From positions 1-64,000 of the forward strand of contig JBBILX010000006.1 of the NCBI GenBank assembly GCA_037444685.1: a stretch of 64,000 nucleotides of DNA, given 5' to 3'. The position numbers were made by a program, and so were the translations under genes. The stretch is from UBA964 sp037444685 (GTDB lineage: Bacteria > Pseudomonadota > Gammaproteobacteria > Steroidobacterales > Steroidobacteraceae). Below the pieces are notes generated by a model that was not told the DNA's origin, did no database searches, and saw only the letters and a list, made by a program, of their open reading frames with translations. The first letter of the stretch is position 1. Every line of letters starts with the position of its first letter. Shown here in pieces: positions 17,560 through 25,606 of the stretch.

Positions 17560-18950
17560 GCGCCGATCCCGAGTTCGTGACTTGGATCGAACCAGCCGCC
17601 GTGACGCTGCGCGAGCGCCTCCGCCGACGCGGGTCCCCAGCTGCCGCGTGGGTAGGGCTCGACGTCCGGTGCCTGGGCCAGCAGCGCGTCGACCACGGCC
17701 CACGCCGCCTCGACGCTGTCCTGGCGCGCAAACAGTTGCGGGTCGCCACGCATGCCGTCGGCGAGCAGACGCTCGTAAGGCAGCATTTCGTCGGCCTCGC
17801 TGTTGCAGGCCGTCAGCGCGACATCGCGACCCTGCAACCGTTCGCCCGCGGCCTTGACGCGCGCGCCGAGCGAGATCGCGACGCGATCGGGGCCGAGCCG
17901 GAAGCGCAGGTAGTTGATCCGCTCGCTCGCCTCGTCGAACAGGCGCTGCGGCGGACGGTGGAAGGTGACGAGCACCTCGGTCGCGGTGACGGGCAGGCAC
18001 TTGCCCGTGCGGATCAGGAAGGGCACGCCGGCCCAGCGCCACGAGTCGATGCCGAAGCGCACGGCCGCGAATGTCTCGACGGCCGAGTTCGGCGCGACGC
18101 CTTCGGCGTCGCGATAGCCCATGTACTGGCCGCGGACGAAGTTGCGCCCCGGTTCGAGACGCAGCGCCCGCAGCACCTTGGCCTTCTCGTCGCGCAGCGC
18201 TTCCGCATGCAGACCGACCGGCGGCTCCATCGCGAGCATCGCGACGATCTCGAGCAGATGGTTCTGGACCACGTCGCGCGTCGCGCCGAGCTCCTCGTAG
18301 AGCCGGCCGCGGCTGCCGACGTCGAGCGTCTCGGCCATCGTGACCTGCACGCTGGCCACGTGCTGCCGATTCCAGAGCGGCTCGAGGAAGGCGTTCGCGA
18401 AGCGGAAATAGATCAGGTTCTGCACCGGTTCCTTGCCGAGGAAATGGTCGATCCGGAACACGTCGCGCTCGCCGAAGTGCCGCGCGAGCATGCGGTTCAG
18501 CGTGCGCGCCGAGGCGAGGTCGCGGCCGAGCGGCTTCTCGACCATGACGCGCGCGCCGGCCGCGCAGCCCGAGGCGCCGAGCTGCTCGACGACCGTACCG
18601 AACAGGCTCGGCGGGATCGCGAGGTAGTGCAGCGGCGCGCGTGACGCACCGAGTGCCTGCCGCAGCGCGTGGAAGGTCGCCGGATCGGCATAGTCGCCGT
18701 CGACGTAGCGGAGACGCTCAAGCAGCGCGGCGCCGTGCACGGCATCGAAGCCGCCTCCAAATCGCTCGAGGCTCTGCCTGATGTGCTCGCGCAGCCGATC
18801 GAGACCGAGTCCGCCGCGGGCGACGCCGACTACAGGAACTGCCAGTCGACCACGCCGTGAAAGGTTCTGCAGGGCAGGGAAGATCTTGCGCGCGGCAAGA
18901 TCGCCCGTGACTCCGAAGACGACGAGTGCGTCAGACGCGTCGACGTTCAT
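17550..18950 (-). CDS. zwf: Glucose-6-phosphate dehydrogenase
   Basis: This 466-residue enzyme oxidises glucose 6-phosphate to 6-phosphogluconolactone with NADP+. The coenzyme motif GVTGDLA (about 13-19), EKPLGRDLASA and the signature RIDHFLGKEPVQN (about 165-177, with the catalytic His and Lys) are intact, as are GKCLP and the C-terminal GSWGP segment. ATG 18950 was chosen over ATG 18968 because family members start close to the Rossmann motif. It is the first gene of a zwf-pgl pair, overlapping pgl. Confidence 0.93.
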   Translation of the reverse strand: MNVDASDALVVFGVTGDLAARKIFPALQNLSRRGRLAVPVVGVARGGLGLDRLREHIRQSLERFGGGFDAVHGAALLERLRYVDGDYADPATFHALRQALGASRAPLHYLAIPPSLFGTVVEQLGASGCAAGARVMVEKPLGRDLASARTLNRMLARHFGERDVFRIDHFLGKEPVQNLIYFRFANAFLEPLWNRQHVASVQVTMAETLDVGSRGRLYEELGATRDVVQNHLLEIVAMLAMEPPVGLHAEALRDEKAKVLRALRLEPGRNFVRGQYMGYRDAEGVAPNSAVETFAAVRFGIDSWRWAGVPFLIRTGKCLPVTATEVLVTFHRPPQRLFDEASERINYLRFRLGPDRVAISLGARVKAAGERLQGRDVALTACNSEADEMLPYERLLADGMRGDPQLFARQDSVEAAWAVVDALLAQAPDVEPYPRGSWGPASAEALAQRHGGWFDPSHELGIGACA

Positions 18951-18964
18951 GCCACACGGCGCAG

Positions 18965-19721
18965 TCACCCCGCCTCACGGCCGAGTGCGCTGTTGGCGGG
19001 GTCCCAGAACACGCCGAGCGCCACTGCGCCGATGGCCAGCGCACGCTGCAGCTCGACATCGGCGTCCTTCGGCAGGAACAGCCGGGGCGTGCCGTCGAGC
19101 TCGATGGCGCCCACCACTTCACCGTCACGTTCGAACAGCTAGCCGATCGGCGTCGCGAGCTGCAGGGGCGAACCCTTGAGGGTGTGCACCGAGCGGATCT
19201 GCAGGATCGTGCGCGGTACGGCCAGCTCGCCGCGCCGTTCCAGACGGCCGAGCGCTCCGGCGAGCGCCGGTTCTCGATTCCTGGAGCTCGAACCGCGCCG
19301 CCATATTCTGCCCATTCGCGCGGAAACTGCAGCGGTAAGCCATCGGCTTTGGGGTGAAAGTGACGATGCTGATCGTGAGCGAGCGTTCCTGCATGGCGCA
19401 GTCGGCTTCGATGGCGCCCTCGAGCCCGCCTCCCTCGAAGGTGTAGCGGGATCCGCCGTAACGCTTCTCGTAGACGTCGAAGAAAGCGAGGCTCGAGTCG
19501 GCGCGCTCGAAGCGGCCGCGATACGGGGCGACCTCATAGACGCCGCGCTGGCCGCCGCCGATGCCGGTGATCGGCATGATGGTCACATCGGACTGCAGCG
19601 CGGGCGGTAGCGCCATCTGCGCGGGCCGGACCGCTGCACAACCCGTGAGCAGCCATGCGATGGCGATCGCGGATGGCAACGCCGAACGCAGGGCGCGCAG
19701 TGTCGAAGTCTCCAGGTTCAT
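18965..19721 (-). pseudogene. Lipoprotein-like hypothetical protein, frameshifted and with an amber codon
   Basis: The ATG at 19721 overlaps the stop of the NTF2-like gene upstream (ATGA). The start encodes a signal peptide with lipobox LLTGC, then a beta-rich region (GGSRYTFEGGGLEGAIEADC). Near 19270 the open frame shifts to LAGALGRLERRGELAVPRTI. That frame carries a TAG at 19139-19141 (ATPIG-stop-LFERDGEVV) and then continues, plausibly coding, to TGA at 18965-18967 (LDGTPRLFLPKDAD, GALALGVFWDP-like end). The continuity of sense on both sides of the lesions suggests a once-intact gene of about 250 codons. The function is unknown. Confidence 0.6.
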
Positions 19722-20206
19722 CGGGTCTCCACGGTCGGTTCCGGTGCCGGTGCATCGATGTCGCGGTGAATGCGCCAGCGCCCATCGGCGTCGCGACGGT
19801 AGATCACCAGCGAGCGCGCGTGCTCGACGCGCGGGGCGGCCGCCGCGTCACGCGGGGTGTAGCGGACCTCGAACTCGGCCACGCTCCATGCCAAGTCTCC
19901 GCGCACGACGATCTCGCGCAGTTCGATCGAGATGTCGACCTTGCGGCCGGCAGCGAGCCCTCCGACCGCGCGCCGCATCTGCTCGCGCCCGACGATGGCA
20001 GCACGGCCGCGCGGCATGACGAGGCAGTCCTCGGTATAGAGCTCCGGGATCTCGGCATAGCGACCGGATTCGTAGAGCGCGCGCCACTGTTCGCCGACCG
20101 CGCGGATCGCTGCGGTCTGCGGATCGGAGGGCACGGTCGCCGCCAGCGCGAGCGAGGCGAGCCACGCGACGCAAAGAATCGGGATCGAACGTCCGGGGGA
20201 TCTCAT
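19718..20206 (-). CDS. Exported NTF2-like (SnoaL/DUF4440-type) protein
   Basis: This 162-residue protein has an N-terminal signal peptide (hydrophobic to about residue 22, ALA-type cleavage) followed by a single NTF2-like cone fold. Recognisable segments are AVGEQWRALYESGRYAEIPELYTEDCLVMP, GREQMRRAV and the C-terminal WRIHRDIDAP. Such domains serve as small-molecule-binding or isomerase-like scaffolds, and no catalytic assignment is possible. It overlaps the lipoprotein-like pseudogene by ATGA, forming a two-gene unit divergent from 20244. Confidence 0.75.
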   Translation of the reverse strand: MRSPGRSIPILCVAWLASLALAATVPSDPQTAAIRAVGEQWRALYESGRYAEIPELYTEDCLVMPRGRAAIVGREQMRRAVGGLAAGRKVDISIELREIVVRGDLAWSVAEFEVRYTPRDAAAAPRVEHARSLVIYRRDADGRWRIHRDIDAPAPEPTVETR

Positions 20207-20243
20207 CGCCGCATTCTAGCCTCACTGTGGAATACTGCGCGAC

Positions 20244-20816
20244 GTGAGGGAGACGCTCACAGCGACGCCAGCAAGCCGGCCCTTGCGCCTGTGGTCGAAT
20301 GCAGAAATCCATGCGCGATTCGAAGCGGCGCTTGGTGCCGCGGACGGTGTCGCCGGCGCTCATTGCCTGAACGAACTGATGTTGCGCGGCGAGATGTCGG
20401 CAAACATTGAGCCGCGGCTCGAGAGGCTCTGGAGGCGGGCCGCCGCGAGCATCCCCGACTGGCTGCCGATGCGCCACATCGATCGCCTGCCGCAGCTGTA
20501 CGAGGTCTGCGCGCGCTTCGCGGCCCGCCGGCGCGGCGGATTCAACGTCTATCTCGTGCTGCTCGATTACTCGGACAGTCGCGACGATCCCTGGGGCTTC
20601 TACGTCGGCATGACGGGATATCCGCCCCAGCAGCGCTTCGATCAGCACAAGGCCGGCATCCGGCACGCCGGCTGCGTGCTGCGGCGCGGCGTGGAGCTGC
20701 TCACTGGGCCGGTGATGCACCTGCAGCAGATTTCGCGCGGCGATGCGCTAAGGATCGAGTCGCAGCTCGCCGACGTGCTCGCCGCTGAGGGGTGTTTCGT
20801 GCAGGGCGGTCATTGA
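20244..20816 (+). CDS. GIY-YIG-like domain protein
   Basis: This 190-residue protein starts at GTG 20244. Residues 1-95 are helical and unrecognised. Residues 100-170 carry a GIY-YIG-type pattern: NVYLVLLDY, then WGFYVGMTGYPPQQRFDQHKAG, with VY and FYVG standing for the two signature half-motifs and an Arg in the expected place. GIY-YIG domains cut or nick DNA, but a terminal catalytic Glu was not clearly placed, so activity is uncertain. It is a single gene between divergent and downstream units. The target is unknown. Confidence 0.55.
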   Translation: MRETLTATPASRPLRLWSNAEIHARFEAALGAADGVAGAHCLNELMLRGEMSANIEPRLERLWRRAAASIPDWLPMRHIDRLPQLYEVCARFAARRRGGFNVYLVLLDYSDSRDDPWGFYVGMTGYPPQQRFDQHKAGIRHAGCVLRRGVELLTGPVMHLQQISRGDALRIESQLADVLAAEGCFVQGGH

Positions 20817-20922
20817 CAGGGTGATCGTCGAGCCCGTGTGCGGACGGTGCGTCGCGGCGATCAGGAACGGCGCGTCAGACTGGCGGTTTGCCGCGAAACC
20901 GTTGCCCGCATAAGCTGCGCGC

Positions 20923-22137
20923 ATGCCCATCAGACAGGTTCGCGGTGCCATCGTCCCGCCGTTCTACGCGGGCGAGATCGCGCGCGAGGCGGCGCGGCTT
21001 GCCGCCACTGGCCGCGAGATCGTGCCGATGCACTTTGGGGAGCCGCGCCTAGCGCCGCCGGCTGTGGCGCTCGAGGCTGCGCGACGCGCGGCGCACGCCG
21101 CGGAACCGAGCACGCATGCTTACTGGGTCAGCGAGGCGCTGCAGGCCCGCCTCGCGCGACATTACCGCGAGAGTTACGGTATCGACGTTGCGCCGCAGCG
21201 GATATTGCTCACGAACGGCGCGAGCGCGGGACTCGTCGCCACCTTCACGGTGCTGACGGGCGCCGGCGACCGGGTCGGTGTCACGCGTCCCGGGTATCCT
21301 GCCTACCGCAATGCGCTGCAGGCACTTCAGCGCAGGGTCGTCGAGATCGACTGCCGCGCGGACCGTGGCTACCGGCTCGGGCCGGCGGCGGTGCGCGCCG
21401 CCGGCCCCCTGCAGGCGCTGATCGTCGCGAGCCCCGCCAATCCGACCGGTGTCGTGCTCGGGCGCGGCGAGCTCGCGGCGCTCGCTGCCGAATGCCGTGC
21501 GCAGGGAGCCTGGTTGATCTCCGACGAGATCTATCACGGCATCGTCTACGGGGCGCGGGCGGCGTCGGCGCTCGAGGTGGAGCCGGAAGCCATCGTCGTG
21601 AGCAGCTTCTCGAAGTTCTACCGGATGCCGGGCTGGCGCCTCGGCTGGCTGGTCGTGCCGGAGTCGCTGATCGAGCGCTTCCGTGCGCACCTGATCAATC
21701 TGTTTCTGACGCCGACGTCGATCTCGCAGCATGCGGCGCTGGCGGCCATGGACGCTACCGATGAGCTGCGCGCGGCCGTGGACGTCTATGCGGCAAACCG
21801 CGAGCGCCTGATTGGCGCGCTGCCGACGCTCGGCATTGGACGGATCTGCGTGCCGGACGGCGCGTTCTATCTCTACACCGACCTCGCAGACCACACTGCC
21901 GACAGCCTGACATTCTGCCGTGAGCTGCTCGCCGACACGGGAGTCGCGATCACGCCGGGCATCGATTTCGACACGGAGAGGGGGAACACGCATGTGCGAT
22001 TCTCGTTCGCAGGCAGCCACGAGGACGTCGAGCGGGCGCTCGAACTTCTCGGTCCGTGGCTCTTGGCTCGGCGTCGCGCTGCTCGCACTCGGCGGCACGT
22101 TGGCGCAGGCGCAGGGACAGGACTCGACGCCGGGTGA
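20923..22137 (+). CDS. PLP-dependent aminotransferase, class I/II
   Basis: This 404-residue fold-type I aminotransferase has an N-terminal region with the MHFGEP and NGASAGL segments, SPANPTG, ISDEIYHGIVYG and the PLP-lysine motif SSFSKFYRMPGWRLGW. The C-terminal substrate-side motif is THVRFSFAGS. It resembles the aspartate/alanine-type aminotransferases, but the amino acid specificity cannot be read. The last 146 bp overlap the next gene in another frame, and the protein's Arg-rich end (about the last 25 residues) lies wholly in that overlap, so the tail is probably not conserved. Confidence 0.85.
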   Translation: MPIRQVRGAIVPPFYAGEIAREAARLAATGREIVPMHFGEPRLAPPAVALEAARRAAHAAEPSTHAYWVSEALQARLARHYRESYGIDVAPQRILLTNGASAGLVATFTVLTGAGDRVGVTRPGYPAYRNALQALQRRVVEIDCRADRGYRLGPAAVRAAGPLQALIVASPANPTGVVLGRGELAALAAECRAQGAWLISDEIYHGIVYGARAASALEVEPEAIVVSSFSKFYRMPGWRLGWLVVPESLIERFRAHLINLFLTPTSISQHAALAAMDATDELRAAVDVYAANRERLIGALPTLGIGRICVPDGAFYLYTDLADHTADSLTFCRELLADTGVAITPGIDFDTERGNTHVRFSFAGSHEDVERALELLGPWLLARRRAARTRRHVGAGAGTGLDAG

Positions 22138-23077
22138 ACGTTACCTGCTCGTCATGGCGGAGCTGCTGCCGGGCGAGTACGACAACGCGAATCAGGCCTA
22201 CTTCGATGGGCGACGGAAGCTGCCGCAGGCGGATCGTCACCCGCGCATGCACACGACCATCACGCGTGTGACGGCGCCCGCCTTCGGCCGCTACGCCTTC
22301 CTCTGGGTCAACACGACGACGACGCCGGACGGGCCGCAGCGCACATATCGCATCGCGACGCTCGAGGCGGGACCTGCCGCCGACGAAGTGACGATGAAAC
22401 ACTACCTCCGCATGAGCGGCGAGATCCGCGAGAGCGAGCTCGCGACGCTGACGCCCTCCGACCTGCAGCGCACCGAGGGTTGCGACTATTTCTTCAAGCG
22501 CCGCGCCGATCACTTCCGCGGTGTACAGCGGCGACGCAGCTGCGTGTTCCGCTGGGATGGCCAGCAGGTCTACACCGACAATGAGATCCAGTTGTCGCCA
22601 ACGAGCCTCTGGTTCGTCGATCACAAGTACGTGGTGGGCACCGACCGGCGGATCACCGGCGTCGCCTCGGGCGAGCCGTTCTGGCTTGAACGCGCACGGC
22701 TCTTCCACTGCTATGTTGACATCCCCGGCGTCGGCGGCGGCCGCGACATTCCGTTCGAGCGCTACGACGGCATCGTGCTGCACGACAAGGGCGGTTCGCA
22801 CTGGTTCCAGACGCGGCCGACGCCGAACGAGCCGGAGGTCCGCGAGATCGGTCTATCGCTGCAGTCGGTGACCTGGCACGTCCTCAACGAGCGCAATGGC
22901 AACTTCAATCGCAACTCGCTCGTGCTCTACGCGCTCGAGAAGCTCCCGGATGGCAGCATCAAGGAGCACGGCTACGCGTTCACGGATCCCGACGCGGAGC
23001 GCATCGGCAACAACCTCAAGTGGATGCTCGTCAACTGCGCGATCACGCCGCGCGATCAGGCACGGCCCGAGATGTAG
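21992..23077 (+). CDS. Exported CpcT/CpeT-like protein
   Basis: The chosen ATG at 21992 gives about 361 residues with a hydrophobic leader (WLGVALLALGGTLAQA). Segments such as CDYFFKRRADHFRGV, CVF, DNEIQLSPTSLWFVD and VNCAITP resemble, from memory, the CpcT/CpeT family. Founding members attach bilins to phycobiliproteins, but homologues in non-phototrophs are exported proteins of unknown role. The start overlaps the aminotransferase gene by 146 bp, so a later non-ATG start is possible. The 3' end overlaps the methyltransferase gene convergently by about 35 bp. Confidence 0.5.
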   Translation: MCDSRSQAATRTSSGRSNFSVRGSWLGVALLALGGTLAQAQGQDSTPGERYLLVMAELLPGEYDNANQAYFDGRRKLPQADRHPRMHTTITRVTAPAFGRYAFLWVNTTTTPDGPQRTYRIATLEAGPAADEVTMKHYLRMSGEIRESELATLTPSDLQRTEGCDYFFKRRADHFRGVQRRRSCVFRWDGQQVYTDNEIQLSPTSLWFVDHKYVVGTDRRITGVASGEPFWLERARLFHCYVDIPGVGGGRDIPFERYDGIVLHDKGGSHWFQTRPTPNEPEVREIGLSLQSVTWHVLNERNGNFNRNSLVLYALEKLPDGSIKEHGYAFTDPDAERIGNNLKWMLVNCAITPRDQARPEM

Positions 23078-23846
23078 TGCCCGGCATCCGCCAGACGTGC
23101 AGGCGCGTGCCGCGTCGGTCGCCGACATCGAGGACGACGTCGGCCTCGACTCCCGGCACCGCGAAGCCGCAACTCACGAACAGGCTGCCGGCGCGCATCT
23201 CGCGCTTCGCCTTGGCCCAGAGCTCGGGCATGGGCACGGGCGAGAGGAACGCAAATACGACGTCGTAGTCGCCGAGGTCGATCGGCCAGAAGCTGCTCCA
23301 GACGGCGCGCACGTTCGCGGGTCCGAGTATCGCGAAGCGCAGCTTGCTCAGCAGCGCCGGCAGCGGCGCGATCTCGAAACCCGTATAGCTGCCGTCGGGA
23401 CGACGGGCGCCGAGGAAGGCCAACAGCCCGCCGAGTCCGGATCCGAGGTCGACGAAGCGCAGCGGCCGGTCGGGGCGTGCCGGAGGCAGCAGCGACTCGA
23501 CGGCTTGCCAGACTGCGCGGCTCGAGCGAAACAGGGGCACCTGGGTGCGAAACGTGCTCCAGTAGACGAGCGCGAGCACGGCGAAAATTGTCAGATAGGC
23601 GCCGGGCGGCACGTCGACCCGTAACATGAGCCAGATCGAGGGCGCGAACAGCGCCTGGATCGGCCACCACCAGCGATCCAGACGACGCAGCAGCGTGAAG
23701 GTCAGGGCCACGGCGCCAATGGCGGTCGCGGCGACCCAGCCTGCGACGCCGAGCCCGAACAGCCAGAGCGCGCCGAACACGAGGCCGACCGCCAGCGCCT
23801 GACAGAGCAGCGCTTCGAGCGACGGGGGCAGGGCACGCCGCGTCAT
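23043..23846 (-). CDS. Membrane-anchored class I SAM methyltransferase
   Basis: This 267-residue protein has several N-terminal hydrophobic helices (about residues 12-110) followed by a Rossmann methyltransferase domain. Motif I is FVDLGSGLGG, an acidic residue follows in YTGFEIAPLP, and a later segment is YDVVFAFLSPVPM. The membrane anchoring suggests a lipid or membrane-bound substrate. Its ATG lies 4 bp downstream of the SixA stop, so it closes a CHAD-SixA-methyltransferase unit. Confidence 0.7.
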   Translation of the reverse strand: MTRRALPPSLEALLCQALAVGLVFGALWLFGLGVAGWVAATAIGAVALTFTLLRRLDRWWWPIQALFAPSIWLMLRVDVPPGAYLTIFAVLALVYWSTFRTQVPLFRSSRAVWQAVESLLPPARPDRPLRFVDLGSGLGGLLAFLGARRPDGSYTGFEIAPLPALLSKLRFAILGPANVRAVWSSFWPIDLGDYDVVFAFLSPVPMPELWAKAKREMRAGSLFVSCGFAVPGVEADVVLDVGDRRGTRLHVWRMPGTTSRAVPDRAA

Positions 23847-23850
23847 CGAC

Positions 23851-24387
23851 TCACCGTGACGCGCGCCGCCCCAGGGTGCGCAGCAGGCGCGGCGTAGCAA
23901 GCCACCGCAGCCGGGCGCCGCCCGCACGGACGGGCCCATCGAACTCGAGCAGCGCCGCGCCGCCTTTGCGCAACTCGAACGCGTCGTTCTGTCTGGCACC
24001 GACGGCCCACGCGATGAAACGGCTGAGGCTCGGCTCGTGGCCGACGAGAGCGAGCCGCCGCGGCGCCTTGGGCTCACCGCACCGCGCAGCAAGGCGTGCA
24101 CCTAGCACCGAGGTCGCAACGCCTGGCCGCAGTGCGGGGGTCGAGTGTGCCGCTGGCCAGTGGGCGTGAGCTGCGGCCAGTGCCGCCGTTTCGCGCGCGC
24201 GTCGCAAGGGGCTGCTCCAGACTTCATCGGGCCTCGGCGCGAAGTGCGCCAGACCCCGGGCCGCCTTGCGGAACCGGCGCACGCCGCGTGCAGTCAATGG
24301 GCGCAGCGCATCATCGGGCCAGCGCAGCCGATTGCGATCGGCCGCGATGGCATGACGGACGATCAGCACGGTCAGCCGTCTCATCAT
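23851..24387 (-). CDS. sixA: SixA-type phosphohistidine phosphatase
   Basis: This 178-residue histidine phosphatase superfamily member has the catalytic RHAIA motif at the start (LIVRHAIAADR), PLTARG, WSSPLRRARETA and the second His in LVGHEPSLS. SixA removes phosphate from histidines in phosphotransfer proteins. The start codon overlaps the CHAD gene's stop by ATGA, a pairing seen in many proteobacteria. The frame is intact and the length is slightly above E. coli SixA. Confidence 0.85.
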   Translation of the reverse strand: MMRRLTVLIVRHAIAADRNRLRWPDDALRPLTARGVRRFRKAARGLAHFAPRPDEVWSSPLRRARETAALAAAHAHWPAAHSTPALRPGVATSVLGARLAARCGEPKAPRRLALVGHEPSLSRFIAWAVGARQNDAFELRKGGAALLEFDGPVRAGGARLRWLATPRLLRTLGRRASR

Positions 24388-25307
24388 GATTCCTCGAGGC
24401 GCACCGCAGGACCGAGCGCGTCACGGACTCTTCGCCAGTGCTTCGGCGACAACGCGCGCGCGGCGCGCAGAGCGCGACGGATTTCGCGCTCACGTGCCTT
24501 CGCCCGCAGCGCTGCCAGTTCCCGCGCGCGTCGCCGCAGTGCGGCATCGACGCGGTCATCACGTGACAGCGCGGCGAAGTCGCGCTCGGCAACGACGGCA
24601 TCCTGCAGACCGCCGAGAGCGGCGCGCAACCGACGGAGCTCGCGGCGCAAGGGCCGCGCGACCTCGCCGAGCCACGGCTCGAAGTCGGCGAGCGCGTCGT
24701 CGAAGCGCTTCGCGCGACGGCGTGCGCGGTGGAACCGCTTCAGGGGGGCGTGGCGATCGAGACGCTCGAGCGAGCGGCGCAGGCTGCGGCGCCGCTTCCG
24801 GATCAGTGCCGACGCCACGGCGCGCGCAGGCTCGCGCGCAAGCCAAGGTCGCCAGCAGCGCGGCGACCGCAGCAGCCTCGCGAGGCGCGCCCGACAGCGC
24901 GACAGGGCCGCAGCGCTCATCGCGTTCTCGAGTTGACGAAGTGCCGCACGGCGACGTCGCATCAGCAACACCCGCAGGGCCTCGTCCCGATCGAGCAGCC
25001 GTAGCTGCTCGTCGAGGTCGCGGATAGCACCCAGCGCGGCGAGCACGTGACGGAGAGGTTGGTGCAGGCGTTGCAGCGCGGGCGATGCGAGCGGCAGCAG
25101 CAGCCGCAGCATCGAGTCGAGTCGACGCAGCGTCACACGGAAATCGTGGACGTCCTCGGCGTCGAGCGAAGCGACGTCGCGGCGCAACCAGTGACGCAGC
25201 GCCGCGCTGTGGCGCGTCAGGATCGTTCCGGCGGCCCGTTCGAAGCGCGGTGGCCAAAACGGCGCGGCCGATGCCGATGCGATCAAGTCGGGTCTTGCTC
25301 CGTTCAT
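24384..25307 (-). CDS. CHAD-domain protein
   Basis: This 307-residue, strongly Arg-rich, all-helical protein matches the CHAD pattern. It has VHDFRVTLRRLDSMLRLLLP near the start, LGAIRDLDEQ, and a second half-repeat with FHRARRRAKRFDDALADFE and LGGLQDAVVAERDF. CHAD domains bind inorganic polyphosphate through conserved basic faces. ATG 25307 is chosen since the upstream in-frame extension (MRHRWQAVT) has no ribosome site. It is the first gene of a unit with sixA. Confidence 0.8.
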   Translation of the reverse strand: MNGARPDLIASASAAPFWPPRFERAAGTILTRHSAALRHWLRRDVASLDAEDVHDFRVTLRRLDSMLRLLLPLASPALQRLHQPLRHVLAALGAIRDLDEQLRLLDRDEALRVLLMRRRRAALRQLENAMSAAALSRCRARLARLLRSPRCWRPWLAREPARAVASALIRKRRRSLRRSLERLDRHAPLKRFHRARRRAKRFDDALADFEPWLGEVARPLRRELRRLRAALGGLQDAVVAERDFAALSRDDRVDAALRRRARELAALRAKAREREIRRALRAARALSPKHWRRVRDALGPAVRLEES

Positions 25308-25384
25308 GGTCACAGCCTGCCACCGGTGCCGCATCGCGGCAATCCGTGTAGTTCGACCGCGACAGGCTCAAGTACACTGTCGGA

Positions 25385-25606
25385 ATGGATCACGAAGCGC
25401 TGTCCGCACGCGTCGTCGAGGCGATCGCGCGCGCAACCGATCTGCCGCTGGCATCGGCGGCAGACGCGGCGCGCATCGCTGTAGGAGCGCAGAGCGCGAT
25501 CGACGCGGTGCGCGCCGTGGGCCATCTCGAGCTGTTCGAGACGGAGCCTGCGGATTTCCTGCCGGCGCTAGAGCAGCTCGCACCCGGTCCGGACGGATCG
25601 CGATGA
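25385..25606 (+). CDS. AtzG-like small subunit (DUF4089-type)
   Basis: This 73-residue acidic helical protein includes AQSAIDAVRAVGHLELFETEPADFLPALEQL, which resembles the small AtzG/DUF4089 proteins that bind and stabilise AtzE-type amidases. Its stop overlaps the amidase start by ATGA, which is strong context for a subunit pair. It is divergent from the CHAD gene; the 77 bp between them must hold both promoters. Confidence 0.65.
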   Translation: MDHEALSARVVEAIARATDLPLASAADAARIAVGAQSAIDAVRAVGHLELFETEPADFLPALEQLAPGPDGSR

